The position numbers were made by a program, and so were the translations under genes. Positions 5,695-6,637 of a stretch of 6,637 nt of DNA are shown piece after piece. The stretch covers positions 1 through 6,637 of the forward strand of contig JASHSZ010000660.1 in NCBI GenBank assembly GCA_030040815.1. Reading direction: 5' to 3'. Source of the DNA: Streptosporangiaceae bacterium (GTDB taxonomy: Bacteria; Actinomycetota; Actinomycetes; Streptosporangiales; Streptosporangiaceae). Positions within the stretch are counted from its first letter, which is position 1, and each line of letters starts with the position of its first letter. The notes beneath the pieces were generated by a model. It was not told the DNA's origin. It saw nothing but the letters and a program-made list of their open reading frames with translations, and ran no database searches.

Positions 5695-6486
5695 TCAGGA
5701 CCCTGGCTGGGCACTGCTCCCGGCGGCCTGGGCCTGACGGCTGTCTGGCTGGAGCGCCGGCCTAGGCGAGGGCGGCGGGCTCAGGAACAAGGTGAGGCCG
5801 GTGGCGATAGCCAGCACCTTCGACGCCATGTTCAGCGCCAGCGGGAGCGGGGCCGACGGGTAGCCGAATCCGGCTAGGGCGGCCCAGGCCGCCCACACGC
5901 CCAGCATCAGCGCGAAGCCGAAGAACGTGGCCCTGGTCAGCTGCACCATCGGCGACAGCCGTAGCAGTAGCAGCGTGGTGATCGCGGTCAGCGCCAGGGG
6001 CACGTAGACCAGGGCCACGTAGCTGCGCGGCTCGAGCGGGAAGCCGGGGACCCTGGCCACCACGAAGGGGTCGAAGGGCAGCTCGAAGATCATCGGTGCG
6101 GCCATCGCGCCGATAACGGCGCTGGCCAGCCTCGTCTCCAGGGCAGGGGAGCGGCGCGACACGATGACGACGAAGAGCACCGCGTCCGCGGTCAGCGTGA
6201 CCGGGAGGATGGGAAACCGAAGCACCGGCGCGCTCATCCCGGCCGCCTTGACATCGCGTGCGCCCTGCTGGGCGTAAATGGCCACGCAGAATAGGAGCGC
6301 CAGCATCGAGGCGGCCCATGCCGCGATCGTGGCGGTCCGGCCAGCCGGCCCGGGACGGGTGAACCCGACGGGCAGCGGCAGCCGGATCCCGGCCAGCACC
6401 ACGCAGCAGGCGGCGGCCAGCAGGCCGACGGCGAGCCAGACCCTGGCATCCCCGCCGTAGCTTACCCATATCCCGTATTGAGTCAT
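5695..6486 (-). CDS. Multi-pass membrane protein of unknown function
   Basis: 263-residue hydrophobic protein that I do not recognise. Counting from ATG 6486, likely membrane segments are at about 16-33, 51-72, 92-110, 119-134, 156-174, 185-206 and 215-235, suggesting seven passes. The fourth is short and contains GAMAAPMIFELPFDPF, a Pro/Phe/acidic stretch that looks conserved-type. The N-terminus MTQYGIWVSYGGDARVW is aromatic and carries no cleavable signal. The last 28 residues are a hydrophilic Pro/Ser/Gln-rich tail. No enzyme motif, nucleotide-binding site or transporter signature is visible. Two starts are possible: ATG 6486 with GGTGG 5 bases upstream (chosen), or GTG 6495 with GGGAAAG just before it, adding MDI. 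The operator array at 6551-6616 lies 56-65 bp upstream, so transcription is probably controlled there together with the divergent gene. A short TCGCG/CGCGA inverted repeat (6509-6522) falls in the presumed 5' leader. Confidence 0.8.
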   Translation of the reverse strand: MTQYGIWVSYGGDARVWLAVGLLAAACCVVLAGIRLPLPVGFTRPGPAGRTATIAAWAASMLALLFCVAIYAQQGARDVKAAGMSAPVLRFPILPVTLTADAVLFVVIVSRRSPALETRLASAVIGAMAAPMIFELPFDPFVVARVPGFPLEPRSYVALVYVPLALTAITTLLLLRLSPMVQLTRATFFGFALMLGVWAAWAALAGFGYPSAPLPLALNMASKVLAIATGLTLFLSPPPSPRPALQPDSRQAQAAGSSAQPGS

Positions 6487-6551
6487 GATGTCCACCAGCT
6501 TTCCCGAGTCGCGCCGTCGCGAGCAGGCCGCGCCTCAACCTCTGTACACGA

Positions 6552-6566
6552 CTCTATGCCATAAAG
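6552..6566. promoter_or_regulatory. Operator-like palindrome 1, CTCTATG-C-CATAAAG
   Basis: 15-bp odd palindrome with one mismatch per half-site pair compared with the perfect central copy. It is the copy nearest the membrane-protein gene and overlaps the outward-facing TAGAGT hexamer on the minus strand. Occupancy would be expected to block that promoter. Confidence 0.65.
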
Positions 6567-6575
6567 TAGACTCGG

Positions 6576-6590
6576 CTTTATGGCATAAAG
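6576..6590. promoter_or_regulatory. Operator-like palindrome 2 (perfect), CTTTATG-G-CATAAAG
   Basis: Perfect 7+1+7 palindrome at the symmetry centre of the region, and the best candidate for the primary binding site of a dimeric repressor. Its centre is 24 bp from site 1 and 25 bp from site 3. I cannot assign a regulator family from the motif. Confidence 0.72.
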
Positions 6591-6600
6591 TCAAGCTCTA

Positions 6601-6615
6601 CTTTATGACATAGAG
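6601..6615. promoter_or_regulatory. Operator-like palindrome 3, CTTTATG-A-CATAGAG
   Basis: Mirror image of site 1, with the degenerate half (CATAGAG) facing outward. It overlaps the plus-strand TAGAGT hexamer and lies 6 bases before the ribosome binding site of the gene starting at 6633. A bound protein here would obstruct transcription of that gene. Confidence 0.65.
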
Positions 6616-6632
6616 TTGATCGGGGAGGGTTC

Positions 6633-6637
6633 ATGGA
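6633..6637 (+). CDS. Start of a gene running off the right edge
   Basis: ATG at 6633-6635 follows a strong purine tract GGGGAGGG (6622-6629), with GGAGG ending 4 bases before the start codon. Only the ATG and two further bases are in view, so the product cannot be read. Its position immediately downstream of three operator-like palindromes is what is often seen for an autoregulated transcription factor divergent from its target, which is inference only. Confidence 0.5.

Larger units (their letters stand above)
6551..6616. promoter_or_regulatory. Symmetric divergent control region: 20-bp inverted repeat flanking a central palindrome
   Basis: 6551-6570 and 6597-6616 are inverted copies matching at 19 of 20 positions. 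The axis (6583.5) falls on the centre of the palindrome at 6576-6590. The 66-bp element is AT-rich (25 G/C of 66, about 38%) against strongly GC-rich surroundings. Each outer edge carries a TAGAGT hexamer pointing outwards (minus 6556-6551, plus 6611-6616), and inner TACTTT hexamers are also present, so divergent -10 elements overlapping the operators are plausible. A TTGACT lies on the minus strand at 6594-6589. I cannot decide which -35/-10 pairs are used. It separates the membrane-protein gene from the gene starting at 6633. Confidence 0.75.

Noticed and set aside
6551..6616. CRISPR-like or transposon-end interpretation of the repeats
   Set aside because: Only three short palindromic units exist, the spacing is one operator-to-operator interval rather than a spacer, and no cas or transposase gene or target-site duplication is visible. 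A promoter/operator region fits better.

Overview
The window is high-GC, densely packed bacterial chromosome, most consistent with an actinobacterium. The signs are strong G/C preference at third codon positions, long spurious antisense reading frames, and several genes whose start codon lies only 6-7 bases after a TANNNT-type -10 hexamer (leaderless transcription, common in Actinomycetota). No rRNA, tRNA, CRISPR array, insertion sequence or phage gene is visible. The genus cannot be fixed from the sequence alone.

Layout. The left edge (1-168, +) is the C-terminal tail of a gene that looks like a short-chain dehydrogenase. A phytanoyl-CoA dioxygenase (PhyH)-type Fe(II)/2-oxoglutarate oxygenase (241-1026, -) and a class I SAM-dependent methyltransferase (1125-1925, +) diverge from a 98-bp spacer that holds one candidate promoter for each. 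Next, a two-gene minus-strand operon (3019 to 1994) encodes a small HEAGH zinc-peptidase-like protein resembling an isolated FtsH (M41) protease domain, followed 12 bp later by a VOC/glyoxalase-fold protein. A beta-lactamase-family serine hydrolase (3072-4241, +) diverges from that operon and converges, with only 4 bp between stop codons, on a clear bleomycin hydrolase/aminopeptidase C (4246-5574, -). Upstream of the latter is an unrecognised membrane protein with about seven predicted spans (5695-6486, -).

The right end (6551-6616) is the most striking non-coding element. Three 15-bp palindromes of the form CTTTATG-N-CATAAAG are spaced 24-25 bp centre to centre and embedded in a 20-bp inverted repeat (19/20 matches) whose symmetry axis falls on the middle palindrome. 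It lies between the membrane-protein gene and the start (ATG 6633) of a plus-strand gene that leaves the window. It reads as a multi-operator control region for a divergent gene pair. The regulator is not in view; the truncated gene is a reasonable suspect.

The genes do not form one recognisable pathway. The dehydrogenase-like tail, oxygenase and methyltransferase would suit small-molecule modification. The HEAGH protein, serine hydrolase and cysteine aminopeptidase are three unrelated hydrolases, and I see no proof that they cooperate. I found no convincing wholly new system; the operator array and the stand-alone M41-like protein deserve the closest look.
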